Both the position numbers and the translations under genes were made by a program. The notes under the pieces are model-generated. The model did not search any database. It was given only the letters and a program-made list of their open reading frames with translations, and was not told the DNA's origin. Positions 45,820-58,502 of a DNA stretch of 64,000 nt are shown piece by piece. The stretch is from assembly GCA_014529385.2 (NCBI GenBank), contig CM043951.1:112284969-112348968 (forward strand), given 5' to 3'. Each line of letters starts with the position of its first letter. Positions within the stretch are counted from its first letter, which is position 1. This DNA is from Adiantum capillus-veneris (Eukaryota; Streptophyta; Polypodiopsida; Polypodiales; Pteridaceae).

Positions 45820-48560
45820 ATTTTTGGTTTGGTTTTCAGCTCTTGAGACTAGAAAAGCACAAGTGCATCATCAATTCAACTTTCCAAGAATCATTTAAAC
45901 TCCAACAACCCCTCCCCACTCCCCTGAAAGCGGCCCCACTTATTTTGAGTTGTTTCTTAAAGAAAAAAGGACACGAATTATTAAATCACAACACTAAGGA
46001 CAATAATCCACAAGACAAAATGACTACATTGAAAAGAATGTACAAGATAGAGAGAAAATTCCCTTTATTTTAATACTTTTTAAAAGCTAGAAATTTACAT
46101 CATAAATATGAGGAGCCCATGATTTTCTTTCATTTTATGACACCTTTGTTGTGTGCAAGGAAACTCCATAGCCAAGAGGGAGTGCACTATTGCCTGAGGG
46201 TTAGTTGAGCCAATGGCAGCATGTATCCATATATGGGCAAGCACTTTGCCACTGAAGCGAGTGCCAAATGTTGTGCATACAAGGGTTCTACGCACTAGGA
46301 ACACAATAATGCGCAATTTGGGCATGGTGCATAAACACAAAACCTTGCTAAGAGATTTCAACAACCATGTCATGAACTGGCCTAGAGGAGAAAATTCATT
46401 GTGTACAATAGCAGCATCACCAGGGGGAGTGTTCCTATGTAATGTGCAAGGGAAGACTGAGGTCCAAAGTCCATCGTCTTGTGGACGTCTGTGTCATCAA
46501 CCTTAAGGAGGTCCTATCATAAACCAATCAAGCAGAATAAAAAGACAATTAAGGTTATTAAAAACAATTTGTAAATTAGGGTAGAGTTTACCTCTTGCTC
46601 CTTGTCCTCCTCCTCCCTATTACCCTTTCCATCCAATTTTCATCGCATCCACGAGCTTTGGCTCATCAAAGAGGGGGCTCAAAAGTGGAGTAGGTATCCT
46701 AGCCGCCACAACCTTGGCCTGCACTGGCCTAAAAATCTTCCTTTGACATGTGCAATTTCTCTCTTTCTAGGACCTTTGCCCACAAAACTGGAATAGTGTT
46801 AGTAATAGAGTCACCAAGTGGCAAGAGCTTGCTTTCAATGGCATCTGGTGCACTATCTAAGGGAAATTGGGCACTGGTGCATAGTAAGCTTATGCACTCA
46901 TCAATGCACATACCAAATGATTTCTTGAAATCTTGCAAAAAGACATATTCCTCCCCATCCACTATCACTGAGAAAAAGCGGTTGACTTCTACTTCTGGAA
47001 TAGCCTCATTCATTAGTGGTGCATCCTCTAGTGTGTCCCTAATGCCACCTAGAACGATGCATTTTTCAACCACCTCCTTGAGCCCCCTAGGATACTTGAG
47101 CCAATGTGCCTCGCATTATGCTAGAGGGCTCATGAGACACCTTGCTACTCCTTGGCGTCCTTGATGAAGGACTCAACTTCAAGGTGTGGAAGGTGGAGCT
47201 CCTCTAAATCACATTCCTGGCTTACAAAGAATATGGATTCTGTCAACCAACAAAGGTACTCCACCCCCAATTTGTGCTCCTTGAGTGCTTGAAAGTCAAA
47301 TGTTAGAATGAGTTATGCAGCCCCTCTTTTATAATGGTGCATTTTTTTATAGAAGGCACTTTTGCCAAAACAAAAACAATTTAGAAAAAGTTACTTTTAC
47401 CAAAAATAAACTTTCATCTCAATGTGATGGGTAGATTTCAATAATAACTACACTTGGTTCTAAAACTAGTTGTACACAAGACGGCGTTTTTAGAATGAAA
47501 ATTTATACTCAAAGTCTTAAATTTACCAAAGCAAAGTAAGTTGATTACAAAGGGGATTGTTTCCAAAAATGCAAGAGTTACGAAGCGATAACAATGATAC
47601 CATAGTCCAATCCTCCCGGACCTTCATTTTGTCTTCCATTTTCTTTTCATCCTACAAACATTGTTAACAATTAGTAGGCAGTGATCATCAAACTTTGATG
47701 GAGTGAAAATTTGGTGGAAGGATTCTCGCCTTGTGACCTTGCAAACAAAATTGCACTTGTTGAAGGTCCTCATACCCATAATAGCCAAATGTTCTTGCAC
47801 ATTATTGAGAGTCAAATGCTTGTTCACTTGTACAACCTCCAAAGCATCATTGAAAAGCCTCACTGCAATGTCAAAGCTTGCAATAGCACCTCTACACTTT
47901 GCAAGGGACTCCACACTCCAAGATTGCACATCCAATGGTCATAGTAAAATTAGTTGCACAAGGAGGTGCAGGATTTTAAATAGCACATCCCAATACCTGA
48001 TACTCCAGCCCTTCAATGGTACCTATCCCCATTGTGCATACCCTCCGCAAAAACCCCAGTCCTCTTCTAAAAGCCTCCATAAATCCTCATAATGCACATC
48101 TTTACGTTACAAGCATTATGGTAGTCTCCACAAATCCAAACTCTTTGCAGATATGCACGAAAAAGTGAATAAGAAAACACCAACTCAAGCCCACATACCT
48201 AGAGGCTTTTTTAGAATATTTTATTAAGGATTTGTGCACATCTATTGTCACCTTTTGTTGAAAAGATTCTATAAACCATAGTTCTGGTTGTTGACACTTC
48301 ATACTTAATAAGGAAGATACTTTGATGGATTCAATTAGCTTTCCATACCATTGTGTAGAACTAGGCACAATATTAGGTCTCAAAAAAATAAAAATTATTT
48401 CAAAACATATCAAGTGCATAAGTGAAGGGTGAGTTTAGGAAAAACAGACAGATGAAGGTGGAAAATCAAAAGACGTATAAGGGTGGAAAGTCAAAAGACC
48501 TTTTTTGTCCATATAGAGAGTTGTTTCTCTTCTCCTTTATTTTCCCTTTAGCGTTTTCTT
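45820..48560. other. Single-copy-looking region with unassigned minus-strand frames
   Basis: Three minus-strand frames look somewhat protein-like: 46095-46373, 46729-47073 (which stays open upstream to about 47125, reading AHWLKYPRGLKEVVEKC before the ATG) and 47624-47935. None has a domain I recognise, and consistent splice sites joining them are not evident, although TATCAG|GTATTG (near 48000, minus) is donor-like. They may be exons of an unknown gene or remains of one. I do not call a gene here. Confidence 0.3.
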
Positions 48561-48577
48561 CTCTTTAAAGTGTCATT

Positions 48578-48578
<1 letters not shown>

Positions 48579-48670
<92 letters not shown>
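48579..48670. repeat. (CT)n microsatellite
   Basis: About 92 bp of nearly pure CT dinucleotides with one GT interruption near 48617. Confidence 0.97.
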
Positions 48671-48673
<3 letters not shown>

Positions 48674-48838
48674 GCACATGCAAAGTTGTATTCGTCCTTT
48701 CCAACTAATATTGTTGCCAATCTAGGTGCTTCGTCATTGCCGTTGCTACGTGCTATAGACTAGCGCATTGTTATTGTTGTTGTTCAGTGAATCTCTGAAT
48801 TAGAAATATCTTTTAACTATTTTGAAGCCTTTTATAAA

Positions 48839-49125
48839 AGGCTGAAAGCAAGGGATGGTGGTACAAAAAAAGGACCTTTTTTTTTCCACCTTATTGGTAC
48901 CACTGAAAAAGTGGGGACTGGTAAAATTTTTGTAATTTGTGTCAAAACTTGTTCGACATTCTATTTTGATGTTCCTCTTTTAAATATGTATCCAATGATA
49001 TATAATATGATAACTAATTTCTTTTATGACTTGGATAAATTGCATTGCAAAGATTTGTCAAAGTACCATCAAAAGGTACTGTCAAGGACAACCAATTTTG
49101 TACCACCATCCCTTGCTTTTAGCCA
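48839..49125. repeat. Foldback element with 30-bp terminal inverted repeats
   Basis: AGGCTGAAAGCAAGGGATGG at 48839 onward is matched in reverse complement by the stretch ending CCCTTGCTTTTAGCCA at 49125; the 30-bp arms (48839-48868, 49096-49125) differ at about two positions. The interior is about 227 bp and A+T-rich. No coding capacity is seen, so a MITE-like element is possible. A second inverted pair (AGGAATACCTTTTTATTATT / AATAATAAAAAGGTATTCTT) lies just right, at 49143-49219. Confidence 0.65.
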
Positions 49126-49229
49126 AACAGGTATTCATAATTAGGAATACCTTTTTATTATTGATATTAAAAGGTATTCTTAGGAGTACCTTTACTTTTA
49201 ATAATAAAAAGGTATTCTTAATGGCTTCA

Positions 49230-50350
49230 AAAAAATTAAAATTATTATAGGAGTGAGAATAGAAAATTGTTCTTTGTGCCAGTTTGGTTAGGCAACGATG
49301 TGTGCAAATTGTTGCTCCAATATCCGCACGTATAGCATTGGATGTGCCAGAGAGGATATGTAGTGGCTGCTTCTCCACCAGTGTAGATGGAAATATGACT
49401 GTAAAATCATGGTAAATCATAATTATGGATCCGTAAGATCATTCCACTGTGATTTCACACCCAATCTTGTATTCTCAAAACATGTACTTACAATGTGTTT
49501 GAAGTCGAGTTGGTTGTTGCAATTGGATGCTTGACATTGAGAAAACATGTTTCATAATGGCTACAATCCCCTTGTCTTTGTGATTCTTGAAGACAACGAG
49601 CTTTCCTTTCCACTGATGATCCAAGTTTGCATGTTTTGGCACATGGTGAGGGCCAATAACAAATGGATGCATGTATACCCAAGCACCTTTGGTGCTCTTG
49701 TTGCACCCACTCCCATCTATACCACTTGTGTTGTCCCATAAAAGTGTTGTGATCTCATCCTTTGGCCACCTTTGTGGGATAGAGCTGGCCATGTGTGAAC
49801 ATAGAAAATTAGGAGGAGAAGGAGGACCTTGCTTGTTGCTACAATGTAGGCTGGAAAAAGTGAATGAGTTTTCTTGGTATGCCAATGGGAGGTGGTAGTG
49901 GAAGACGGGGGGAGGATTGTGGTGGCAATGGAGATAGGAGAAGGTGGACCAACCTTTGTTGGTGTGGTAATTGGAGTTGGAGGGAAGGAGACAGGAGCTT
50001 CCTTGCTGCAACAATGGAGATGGTGTAGAGAGAGAGAGATTGTTGGAGTAGAGGGTGAGTGTGATGGTTGCAACCAAGGAGGGGTTGGAAAAGGGGTTCT
50101 AGAGAGAGAAAATCACTTTTTAACTGAGGGATAGTTTTGGGGGGGCTTTGGATAATAAAAATTGATGTTTCAAAAGTTTTTAAAATTACAAATTTTAAGG
50201 TTTTTTGGTGCATGTTTTGACTTTTGGAGATAAAAAAATGTTCTTTTGACTATAAAATAGATTAGGGGGGGTTTAAGAAAATAAGATTTAAGTTTTGAAG
50301 TTCTCCAAAATTCTCAAAATTTTGTAGGTTTTTAAAGACCGAGTCAAAAA
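49230..50350. other. Unassigned region with a 200-codon minus frame
   Basis: A minus frame at 49475-50077 is open for 200 codons, but its N-terminal half is Ser/Pro/Thr/Leu-rich low complexity and overlapping frames on the same strand are also open. Its C-terminal part (HQWKGKLVVFKNHKDKGI) looks more protein-like and has scattered His and Cys, but I cannot place it in a family. It could be the edge of a decayed transposon gene. No splice or start evidence decides. Confidence 0.25.
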
Positions 50351-53300
50351 GGAGGGGAACTTGGGGATTCTAGGTGGCTTTTACATTGGAAACCTACACC
50401 CTATGGCCCTATGGCCATAAGATCTCATGTATGATTAGAGGGAAACTGTGGCACTAAAGCGTATACATTGAAACCCTATGGCCCCAAGGCCATATGATAT
50501 CAAATCAAAGTAGAGGAAAAACTATGCCCCTATGGCCAAAGGATCTCTATTTTGAATGAAGGGAAACTTATGGACCTTGAGCTTATACATTGGCAACCTA
50601 TACCTCTAAGGCCATAGACACTCTCATTAAAATGGAAAGGCAACCTTTGGCCCTATGCCCAGAGGGTGTTCTAGCTGTCAATGTAAAAGATTTCAAATAA
50701 ATTTAAGGCCATTCTAGGGAACCTACATATGTACCATGGAAACCCTACTAGGTCCATACGATCTCTAATTGGAATAGAGGGAAACCTATGACCTTAGAGC
50801 CAGAGTGTGGCCTTTGTGTCAACAAGAATTTAAGAAATTCAAGAGCACCTACATGGACACCATGGTAGCCCTAGGGCCCTAGGACCATAGGATCTCTGCT
50901 TTGCATACTAGGAAAGCTATTTCCCTTGAGATTCTACATTCCCACCCTGTGTCCCTAGGGCCATAGGATCTCTCATTAGAATAGAGGGAAAATCATTGCC
51001 GTAGGACCTTGGGGTCACCTAGGTGCCAATGTAAAAGCTCCCAAAGAGATTCCATTCAAGGGAACCTATATATGCACCATGGAATCCCTCTGGCTCTAGG
51101 GCCATAGGATCTCTCATTGGAATATTGGGAACCCTATGGCCATAGGATCTTTAACTGGAATAAAGGGCCACCTATGGCCCATGAGCTTCTACATTTGCAC
51201 CGAACAGCACTAGGACCATGCGATCTCTCACTAGAATAGAGAGAAACCTATGGACCTAGGACCATATGGTCACCTAGGTGAATGTAAAAGCTCCCAAAGA
51301 TCATTTAGACCATTCAAGGGCACCTACATATGCACCATGGCAGCCATTTTTTCCTAGGTCCATATGATCTCTTATTGGAATAGTGGGCAACCTATGGCCC
51401 AAAAGCTTCTACATTCGAACCCTATTTTCCTATGGCCCTAAGGCCATAAGGCCTGTGTGTCAATGTAAAAGCTCACAAAGATCATGCCATTCAAGGCACC
51501 TACATAAGCACCATGGTAGCCATATGGCCATAGGGCCATACAATCTCTAATTGGAATAAAGGGTACCAATGGCCCTTGAGCTTCTACATTGGTACACTAT
51601 TTCCCTAGGGACATAGGATCTCTCATTAGAATAGAGGAAAACGTATGGGCTTAGGACCATAGGGTGTCCTAAGTGTCAATCTAAAAGTTCTCAAAAAGCA
51701 TTTAGGCCATTCAAGGGCACCTACTTATGCGCCATGACATCCCTAGGGCCATATGATCTCTAATTGGAATAGTGGGAAATCTATGGCCCTTGGGATTTTA
51801 CATTGGCACTTGTAATGGCTCTAGGACCATAGGATCTCTCATTATAATAGAGGTAAAACTATGTCCCTAGGACGTGAGGGTCACCTAGATTTCAATGTAA
51901 AAGCCCCCTAAGGGAATTTAGGCCATTTAAAGACACCTACATTTGCACCATGGAAGTGCTATGCCGATAGGATCTCTAATTGGAAAAGAGGGCAACATAT
52001 GTCCCTTGAGATTATACATTGGGACTCTATGGACCTAGGGTCTCTCATTAGATGAGAGGGAAAACTATGACCCTAGAATTAGTTTGGTAATCTAAGAGGA
52101 CCTAAAAGTGTCCTTTTAGGGTTTTGGAAAAAAATTCCAAAACCATAGTAGTTCCACTCATTTTGAAAAATACTTTCCTGACCTTATACTTAAAGACTAC
52201 TAAATATGGGAAAAATGAGAAATTTGTAAAATTTCTCATGTCTTGGTCACAAACAAGCCTCCAAAGTTGATTGACTAGTGCATTTTTTCCAAAACAACCA
52301 TTTCTTACGGCTGATTGCATATAAATAAGAGTGGGGTTTTTGTACGGCATGCGATAAAATTTTCCATTAACTTCAAAGGTATGGGATTAAAAAATATGGT
52401 TACTTTTGCCTCAGTACTTCTCTTTGGGGAAAAAAATAGGTACAAAAAAGTTACATTTTTGCCATTCTGCGGGCCTATCATCAAAGTTTCTATAGGCACG
52501 CTCAATACAAATACTATCTACATGTTTTCGCAGTTCCCTTTGGGACTTTGAAACTAGATTTATGCTATACATGAGACTTACAAAATCAAGATATCAAGAA
52601 AGCCAACAAAAAAATCATAGAAATGCTAATTTTGGCCAAAAAATAGGAGTCGACAATTCTTGTAATATGGTCATAACTTTTAATTTTAACACTTAGATCT
52701 ATCTCCGTAGAAGTGTCAAAACGTGTTGAGAGCTACAAAGGATTATCTTTTAGAAATCTAAACCTTAGAAACATGAAGTTTAAAGTGGTACAGTTAGAAA
52801 AAAAAAAAAGACTAGGTTTTTCACATAGTTTAGGTTAAAGAATGTTGTGCAAGAGTAAGGTTAATGGTGAGATCGATATTACAAAAAAAAATCAAGTTTT
52901 TTCTAGCTCATAAGGCAACTTTGTCAATATATAGCACCTAGAAATTCATTTTCATACTCTTCAAATAATTCAAGAAAAATGATCACTTAACAGGAAGTGT
53001 CCAAGGACATAAAAGTCTCCTCTTACTAGTCTAGTGCTAGGACCATGGGGTGGCCTAGTTAGAAATGTAAAATGTCTGAGAGAGCATTGAGGCCAATCAA
53101 GGGAACCTATTTATGCATCATGGTAGCACTATGACCCTAGGTCTATAGAATCTTTAAATGGAACAAAGGGAAATGTAGGATGGCCCTTGAGCTTATACAT
53201 TGGCACCATATGGCACTAGGGCCATAGGATCTTTCATCAAAATAGGGTGCAATCTATGTCCATAGTACTAGAGGGTGCCCTTATTTGTCAATGCAAGATC

Positions 53301-53894
53301 TTTTAAAGAAAATATCAAAGAGCAATTATGTCATTCAAGGGTACCTACATTGAAGGATTCAAAGATATGGCCCCAAGACCATTGGGTGGTCTCCGAGTCA
53401 ATGTAAAAGCTTGCAGAGAGATTTAATACATTCAAGGGAACCTACATGGGCACCATGGAAGCCCTATGACTCTAGGGACACAAGATTTCTAATTAGAATA
53501 AGGGAAACAACCTATGGTCCTAGGCCCATAGGATCTTTAGTTGGAATAAAGGGAAATCAAAGGTCCTTGAGCTTATGCATGGAGAACCTATGGCTTTAGG
53601 GCCATATCATCTCTCATGAAAAGAGAGGGAAAACTGAGTTCCTAGGGCCAGAGAGCCGGCCTAGGTGTCAATGTATAAGCTCTCAAAGAGCATCTAGTCT
53701 ATTGAAGGGCACCTATATATGCACCATGGAAGCCCTAGGACCATATCATCTCTCATTGTAATAGAGGGTAACCTCTGACATATTCCCAGTACAAGTAATA
53801 CTACTAGACAAGCTAAGACGCAATTTTTAACATTCTAGTTAGTCTATACTTACAATAGAGGTCACACTTTAGGTATAAATGAGAAGAAACACGG
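50351..53894. repeat. Second degenerate repeat family (CCCTAGGGCCATAGGATCTC units)
   Basis: Variants of GGCCATAGGATCTCTCATT, GGAATAGAGGGAAACCTATGG, GTCAATGTAAAAGCTC and CACCTACATATGCACCATGG recur in this order about every 120-260 bp, from about 50390 to 52080 and again from 53030 to 53780. A non-repeated A+T-rich stretch at 52090-53020 separates the two parts. The units are too diverged for a fixed period. The retrotransposon at 53895 is inserted in this family, since it resumes beyond the right LTR. No gene is visible. Confidence 0.8.
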
Positions 53895-54105
53895 TGAAGG
53901 GAGCAAAGCGAACCCCGAACCCCTGACGGCCTCTAAAACACCAGGGACCGAATGGTGCGCCTCGAGCCTATCATGGTAAAGCAAACAGGGGGCACCACCT
54001 AGCTTCAGCGGCTAGGATGCAAACAACCCACCACCATAACAAATTTTTCATCCAAGAGAGATGGATGCTTGGGAGTAATGATGAAGAGGAAGGGAAATGA
54101 GATCA

Positions 54106-54154
<49 letters not shown>

Positions 54155-55469
54155 GGGAGGGGGTATAGTGGCTTAGTACTTAGGCACCATAGAAGTATGG
54201 CGAATCCGCACACCCTTCACACATACAAAAGCTCACTCCAAACACAAGACTAGGTGGCAATTCCGCACACCTCACATGGGCAAAACATTGCAGGAAAACA
54301 TACTCACAAAACCTCAAGCTTTATTTAGAGAATAAGGCGATGAAATGGGGAGCATAAGGTAGGGGAATGAGAAGGGAGAGAGTGGTAGAGCACATGGCGG
54401 ATACGTGGGAGTTGATGGCGAAGACTCGCACAAGGGTTATGGCCATCATCCTTCATTTATCTGCCCTTCATCTTCCATAGCCCAAGGGTGTAGAGGTCAT
54501 GCTCAAGATGAGCATGGTGATTGCGGTGATGGTGATGGTGTGGGTGTGTGTGTGTGCACTACGCACACACAGTGCATAGTGTACTCTTTGGTGATGTTGT
54601 GTGTGTGTGAAGTGTGATGGTGACCCCTATTTATATAGGGGAGGATGGGGAAGAAATTCTAGAATTTAGAAATTAAGAAATCATTATCTACATAGGCCAT
54701 GTGACTGTGGGCCCCACTTGTCTAGCTGTGTGTATATGTGCCAGAACAGCAGTCTCATGAGAGAAAGACTAAGAGAGAGAGATGGGTTGATGAAAAAAGT
54801 GAGAGGTGACATGGAGAATAAATTAATTACAAGAGGGGAGAGAGGGGAGTGTGTTCAGAGGTGAATCTGTGTGCAAATGTGTGTGCACACAAGAAAAATC
54901 AGGTAACCACCGGGTGGGGATGGGTCTGTGGGCACCTTTTTCAGTGAAACTGAGTGTGTGTGAGTGTGGGGGAGGTTATTTAGCTACAAGACAAGAGACA
55001 TGGCACCCTTTAGAGAGAGAGGGTGGTATTTGGGTCATGGGATATGATAGGAGAGAGAAAGGGGGGGTGGGGTATACTATTTTGGAAGATAGGATAAGCT
55101 GCATGTGAGTTAGGATGCATTATTGGTGAGTTAGAATGCATTATTGGTGAGAGGTGGGGTAGCTTGGGGGAAGAGAGAAAGGAGAAAGGACAAGGGGAAG
55201 AGAAAGGGGGTTGACCTTTTGAGTGGAGGAGAGGAAAAGGAACACACGGCGGGGCAACAGTGAAGTAAAAGGAGGCAAGGTGGGGATGGGCTGCCCCGTA
55301 GGCATGAGGTGGCGTATTTTACCTTTCTCATATATTTACATAATCATACTTTATTTTTTTCTTACTTTTTCCAATGCCTTTTATCACTCCCTCCCTAAGA
55401 GGGGGTTTTCATGGGGTGGGGACGAGAGAAGAGGTGTATGGGAGCTTGGCTTGTGAAAAGACCCCATCA
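53895..55469 (-). repeat. 3' LTR (left copy, 1575 bp)
   Basis: The LTR starts TGAAGGGAGC at 53895 and ends CCCCATCA at 55469; it aligns along its length with 61611-63158. It contains a longer (GA)n run (about 54108-54150) than its partner and an intact TATA-like box on the minus strand at 54627-54637 (TATATAAATAG). Confidence 0.95.
54627..54637 (-). promoter_or_regulatory. TATA-like box in the 3' LTR
   Basis: The minus-strand TATATAAATAG is a canonical plant TATA box. The corresponding site in the promoter-providing LTR (62322-62332) reads TATGTAAAGAG and is weakened. Confidence 0.55.
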
Positions 55470-55473
55470 TAAG

Positions 55474-55485
55474 CCCTCCCCTTTT
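55474..55485 (-). other. Polypurine tract
   Basis: Just inside the 3' LTR the minus strand reads AAAAGGGGAGGG, followed by four bases before the LTR. This is the expected plus-strand primer position. Confidence 0.8.
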
Positions 55486-55505
55486 GGCAAGAGGCATTCA
55501 TGTCT

Positions 55506-55919
55506 CTAGCTCATCTGTTTGATCATTATCGTCGGAGGTGGCGGTTGATGGTGTGTCCTCATCTGGAATGTCAATAGGTGGAGCCTGGTCAAATCGAAGA
55601 AAATAAGGTTTAAGTCGCCACCATTTACCCTGTTTTTATGAAGTTTTCCATCAGACTCCATAAGCTGGTAGCTTCCATTGGCATACTTTTTCCTGATGAT
55701 GAAAGAGCCTTCCCATCGGAGCAAGAGTTTATTATCCTTGCGCGTGTCAAAGCGATTGTGGTAGCGGAGCACCAACATTCCTTTCTTCAATTCTTTTTTC
55801 CGGAGATGCTGGTTAAAGCTAAGTCGTCTATGCTCTGCTTGTGCCGCATAATAATTTATTGCTTCTTCTCCGTCCAGCTGCAGTCTTTCCAAGTTGATGA
55901 TGTGATCTCTCAAATGCAT
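55506..55919 (-). pseudogene. Integrase C-terminal domain
   Basis: Continues in phase after the TAG. It shows KGMLVLRYHNRFDTRKDNKL followed by LLLRWEGSFIIRKKYANGSY, which corresponds to the GPY/F module (with EGSF in place of GPF), and a basic end. No chromodomain is seen. It reaches almost to the polypurine tract. Confidence 0.8.
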
Positions 55920-55925
55920 GTTGGG

Positions 55926-57644
55926 CTATTGAAGTTGGCTTGCCATTACTCTGAGACTTTGTAGTTGCACTTCAATGGGCAAGATTGCTTCCTTACCAAA
56001 TACTAGATGATACGGTGTGAATCCCAAGGATGTACGGAATGAAGTTCTGTAGGCCCATAAAGCTGGTAGTAGGTACTTATCCCAGTCTCCAGGATGATTG
56101 TTTACCTGCTTGGTAATAATTTTAGAAACCATTCCATTTACCTTTTCAACTAGGCCATTACATTGAGGGTAATATGGTGAAGAGTGCCTCCTTGTAATGC
56201 CCAGTTTTTTCATTAATTCTCCTACCAAGTCTGCTCTGAAACCTGGCCCTCTATTAGAGATGATCTCTAAAGGTGTGCCAAACCTACAGCATATGTGATT
56301 GTAGATAAATTTAGCTACCTCTAACGCTGTGATTCTAGTGGTGGCTGTAGCCTCTGCCCATCTAGTCATGTAGTCGACCCCCATGATAATGTAGAATTTT
56401 CCTGAGTTGGCCCTAGGTAATGGCCCAATGGCATCGATACCCCATTTTTCAAATGGGCCATATGAGAAAATAGGTGTCTGTGGTTCAGGCATAAGTGACC
56501 TACTGCCAGCCTTTTGACACAACTTACACGTTTTGCACCAGTGGTGTACATCACGGTTGAGGCTAGGCCATATGAAGCCCGCCTGCAAGACTTTCCTACT
56601 TGTTATGTCTAGGGCAAAGTGACCACCACAAACCCCATCGTGATAGCTAGAAATTACTCCCGTGATTTCATGAGAGAGAGGGACCTTCCTGAGTATTTGG
56701 TCCTTACCCTTACAATACAAACCGTCATTGATGAGTCGATACCTTGTGGCCTTCCGCGTCAGCCATTGCTTTTGTCCCTTTGTTAAATCTGATGGGCATT
56801 CTCCTGTTTCCAAAAAATGCATGATGTCAGGCAAGGCATCACTGCCTTGAAATAGAGGGAGCTTTAGCTTTATTGCTCCAACCACCACTTCCTGTAGTCT
56901 TTCACTTGCTAGGGCATCTGCTTCTTGGTTTTGAGCCCTTGGGATATGGTGTATTTGAACTTCTTCAAACTTACCCAACAAGGTTTTTACACCACTTAAG
57001 TGAGTCCTTAAACTAGGATTCTTGCATGTCCATGCTCCATTTACTTGCCTTACCAGAAGTAGAGCATCCCCAAATACATTAAGACGTTGTACACCTTGCG
57101 AGACGCACCATTGTAGACCCTTGGTTAGTGCTGCATACTCAGCTTCATTGTTAGAATGTGAATCTAACAATTGGCCCAACGGAAATACCTTTGTCCCTTT
57201 GTCATCAAAGACCACTATGCCTGCAGCTGCTTTGTCAGACGCTCGCTTGTAGGCTCCATCAAAGTAGAGAGAGTATGCTCCTTCTACCATGGGTGGTACT
57301 GGAGGTAATCGGACTTCTCCTTCCTTAGATTTCTTCTCCTTCCCTTCAAATACTTGGTAGGTCATGAGTCCCCCCAAACTTGCCCTTGTCGTGCTTTCTA
57401 TCTGTACCGTGTAGTCAAACTCTTGCAGACGAACTAGCCATTTAGTAATCCTAGCAGACACATCCATGTGTTGTACAACATAGGGAAATATTTCATCCGT
57501 GGTTAGAATCACAAATTTCTTAGGCAGAAAATATGACCTAAATTTTGTAGTTGCAAATCTAAGAGCTAGGACTAAGTGTTCCACATGGGTGAAACCTTTC
57601 TCTCCTGCTGTCATCATTCGACTAGAGAAGTAGATTGGCCTCAT
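55926..57644 (-). pseudogene. RNase H, additional RNase H and integrase
   Basis: In phase with the RT. The native RNase H end is recognisable (RPIYFSSRMM, THVEHLVLALRFA, WLVRLQEFDY) but eroded (ASLGGL in place of ADALS). A second RNase H follows: LYFDGAYKRASDKAAAGIVV, NNEAEYAALTKGLQW, VFGDALLLVRQVNGAW and NQEADALA, typical of Tat elements. Integrase has the zinc-binding H...H...CKTCKLC box, then GIDAIGPLP, but its second catalytic position reads EIISNRGPGF, Asn for the usual Asp; NGLVEKVNG supplies the Glu. A TAG at 55926 ends the block. The Asp-to-Asn change should by itself abolish integration. Confidence 0.92.
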
Positions 57645-57665
57645 GAAAGATGTTGTCGTATCCTT

Positions 57666-58490
57666 CTAGAGTAGCACAGCCCCCAATGAGTCATCACCAA
57701 CACTTGAGGTGACATAGAATTTTTCATCCCACTTAGGTGGTGAGATCGTTGGCAGAGTGGCTAAGACCTCCTTTACCATGTTGTAGTGATGTTCGCTTTC
57801 CTCGCCCCAAGTGAAAGTTGATCTTTGAGTGAGTTGTTGTAGTGGTAGAACAAGTTGTGATAGTAGATGTATGAATCTACTTAAGTACCTCACCTTCTGT
57901 AGAAAAGAGACCAGTTGAGGTGCGGTCGTTGGTGAAGGTAGGGCTATGAGTGCAGATACCTTACTTGGGTCGGCGTTGATACCTTTTGTTGAAATTTCAT
58001 GGCCTAGTAGAATGACTTTACTCTCCCCAATGTGGCATTTATCCACATTTAATTGTCCACCTAGGCTCTGCAACCTGGCCAAACCTTCAGTTACCTTTTC
58101 TAAATGTGAAATACGGGAGCTATATATACAAAAATCATCAATGAACACTCTTATGGATGTTCCAAAGAACGGTTGAAAAACATATGTGACATATCTTTGG
58201 AATGTGGCAGGTGCATTTGTGAGACCAAATGGCATAACCCTGTATGCAAAACAACCCCATGGCGTGATAAAAGTGGTTTTTAGCTCATCTTCCAAGGCTA
58301 TGCGTATTTGAAAGTATCCAGAATAGCCATCACAGACGGTATAGCATTCAAAACCCGCTACTTCATTCAGAATTTCATCCAAGAAAGGGAGAGGAAAGTG
58401 GTCTCTCTTTGTAGCTGCATTTAGTGGTTTGTAGTCAACACAGACCCTCCACTTACCATTCTTTTTAGGTGTCACCACTACTGGTGACAC
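57666..58490 (-). pseudogene. Reverse transcriptase domain
   Basis: In phase with the protease frame after a stop. Shows SPVVVTPKKNGKWRVCVDYK, LPFLDEIL, FQIRIALEDELKTTF, VMPFGLTNAPATFQR and the catalytic VFIDDFCIYS (a YxDD-type box with Phe), LGHEIST and FLQKVRYLSRFI. It then enters the connection to RNase H (DDSLGAVLL) and stops at a TAG (57666) that could come from CAG. The domain copies element RNA to DNA. The family assignment is secure. Confidence 0.93.
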
Positions 58491-58502
58491 CCATTCCCAG
58501 TT

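Noticed and set aside
54405..55456. Open frames inside the LTRs (and their copies at 62.0-63.1 kb)
   Set aside because: They are LTR sequence rich in GA/GT runs, and frames differ between the two LTR copies.
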